Source of the DNA: an uncultured Lachnospiraceae bacterium
Lineage (GTDB): Bacteria; Bacillota_A; Clostridia; Lachnospirales; Lachnospiraceae
Assembly: GCA_946613735.1 (NCBI GenBank)
Contig: CAMOFS010000098.1
Coordinates: forward strand, 1-6,419
DNA length: 6,419 bases
Direction: 5' to 3'
Positions 5,233 to 6,419 of the stretch are shown piece by piece; within the stretch, counting starts at the first letter, position 1, and each line of letters begins with the position of its first letter. Below the pieces are notes generated by a model. The model ran no database searches and had not been told where the DNA came from. It was given only the letters and a program-made list of their open reading frames with translations. The translations under genes and the position numbers were made by a program.

Positions 5233-6419
5233 TTATGACACCTGGAGTACGAATTTCCTGATATCCCTCTCAGATGATGCCTCCCTGATATCTGCCCCAA
5301 GTCCGCGAAGCTTTGCATCAAAGGTCTCGTATCCACGCAGGATATAATGTATATCGTCTACAATGGTAATGCCCTCCGGTGCAGCCAGGCCTGCCACAAC
5401 CAGGGCAGCTCCTGCACGAAGATCCGGTGCCGATACGCGGGCTCCGGTGTAACACTCCACTCCTGTTATAATGGCAATATTGCTCTCTACCTGGATCTGA
5501 CCGCCCATACGTCTGAGCTCATCCACATACTTAAACCTGTTTTCAAAGATGCTCTCCGTCACGGTGGAAGTACCGTTCGCAAGTCCCAGCACAACGGTCA
5601 TCTGGGGCTGCATATCTGTAGGAAAGCCGGGATAGGGAAGAGTGGTGACCTGAGTATGTGAAAAATCACATCCTGAAGCCTTGACCCTGATAGCGTCATC
5701 ATACTCGGCTATGCGGCATCCCACCTCCAAAAGCTTTGCAGAAATGGCTTCCATATGCTTGGGAATGATATTCTTTACGGTAACGTCTCCGTGGGTGGCT
5801 GCAGCCGCGCACATAAAGGTTCCCGCCTCGATCTGGTCAGGGATAACGGAATACTCTGTGCCATGAAGCCGCTCAACACCAACAATACGGATAACATCAG
5901 TACCTGCGCCGCGGATGTTGGCTCCCATACTGTTCAAAAAGTTGGCTACATCAACCACATGAGGCTCCTTGGCAGCATTCTCTATGATGGTCTTGCCCTC
6001 TGCAAGGGCTGCGGTCATAAGGATATTGATGGTGGCTCCGACAGAAACCTTGTCCATATAGATGTGACCGCCGGTAAGCCTCTCTGCCTCGGCGCTGACC
6101 AGGCCATACTTGGTATCAACCGTGGCTCCCAATGCCCTGAAGCCCTTGAGATGGAGGTCGATAGGTCTGGCACCTATGGCACATCCACCGGGTAGCGCCA
6201 CCTCGGCCTTTTTGTATTTTCCCAAAAGAGCACCCAAAAGATAGTAGGATGCACGGATCTTTTTGATATAATCATAGTCTACGCTGTATGTGCCTATGGT
6301 GGTGCCGTTGATGCGGGCAGTATGTCTGTCTATGCGTTCCACCCGGGCTCCGATCCCTTCTATGGCATCCAGCATAACATTGATATCGTTGACATCAGGA
6401 AGATTATCTAAAATAACAT
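5233..6419 (-). CDS. murA: UDP-N-acetylglucosamine 1-carboxyvinyltransferase, 5' end missing
   Basis: The gene runs in from the right edge, and 394 C-terminal residues are visible, beginning VILDNLPDVNDINV. About 36 residues should be missing, judged from the place of the catalytic cysteine. MurA transfers enolpyruvate from PEP to UDP-GlcNAc in the cytoplasm, the first committed step of peptidoglycan synthesis. The catalytic loop GGCAIGARP puts Cys at visible residue 79 (Cys115 in E. coli) and Arg at 84. Asp268 lies in FPTDMQPQ (E. coli Asp305), Arg334 in DLRAGAALV (Arg371) and Arg361 in RGYE (Arg397). A Cys at the active site predicts fosfomycin sensitivity of the enzyme. The usual IDRGYE reads ILRGYE here. 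Many Firmicutes have two MurA copies, and which one this is cannot be told. It leads the visible part of a three-gene unit; its promoter is outside the window. Confidence 0.95.
   Translation of the reverse strand, partial: VILDNLPDVNDINVMLDAIEGIGARVERIDRHTARINGTTIGTYSVDYDYIKKIRASYYLLGALLGKYKKAEVALPGGCAIGARPIDLHLKGFRALGATVDTKYGLVSAEAERLTGGHIYMDKVSVGATINILMTAALAEGKTIIENAAKEPHVVDVANFLNSMGANIRGAGTDVIRIVGVERLHGTEYSVIPDQIEAGTFMCAAAATHGDVTVKNIIPKHMEAISAKLLEVGCRIAEYDDAIRVKASGCDFSHTQVTTLPYPGFPTDMQPQMTVVLGLANGTSTVTESIFENRFKYVDELRRMGGQIQVESNIAIITGVECYTGARVSAPDLRAGAALVVAGLAAPEGITIVDDIHYILRGYETFDAKLRGLGADIREASSERDIRKFVLQVS

Noticed and set aside
5211..5336. Longer start for the beta-helix protein at 5336, adding 42 residues and overlapping murA.
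   Set aside because: The added residues do not look like part of the protein, they would bury the signal peptide, and the ATG at 5210 has a clear AGGGG site 8 nt upstream.

Overview
The window looks like chromosomal DNA of an anaerobic Firmicute of the class Clostridia, most likely a member of the Lachnospiraceae. This rests on the style of the proteins (a Clostridia-like MurA, a Cthe_2159-type carbohydrate-binding beta-helix protein, and two cyclic-di-GMP phosphodiesterases of the HD-GYP type), the AGGGG/AGGGAG ribosome binding sites and a G+C content judged by eye to be a little under 50%. The genus cannot be fixed from what is visible.

Layout from left to right: positions 1-268 hold no supported gene. 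They carry a strong-looking leftward promoter (118-123 and 95-100), a stem-loop at 48-72, a rightward promoter (208-213 and 231-236), and a 16-bp palindrome (240-255) where transcription of the next gene should start. A soluble HD-GYP protein lies on the plus strand at 269-1432. It ends at a compact bidirectional terminator (1438-1468) shared with the convergent minus-strand genes.

The rest of the window is one minus-strand transcription unit read from right to left: murA (cut by the window edge, 5233-6419), then a secreted beta-helix protein (2808-5210), then a membrane-bound HD-GYP protein (1468-2787). The gaps are only 22 and 20 bp, with no terminator inside, so the three genes are probably co-transcribed.

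The order links the first committed step of peptidoglycan synthesis, a secreted polysaccharide-binding protein and a membrane-anchored c-di-GMP phosphodiesterase. A second, cytoplasmic phosphodiesterase with its own promoter faces it. The inferred theme is cell-surface building and surface attachment tuned by c-di-GMP. Each protein family is recognisable. The less ordinary points are the gene grouping, the palindromic operator candidate, and a possible structured RNA at the left edge.
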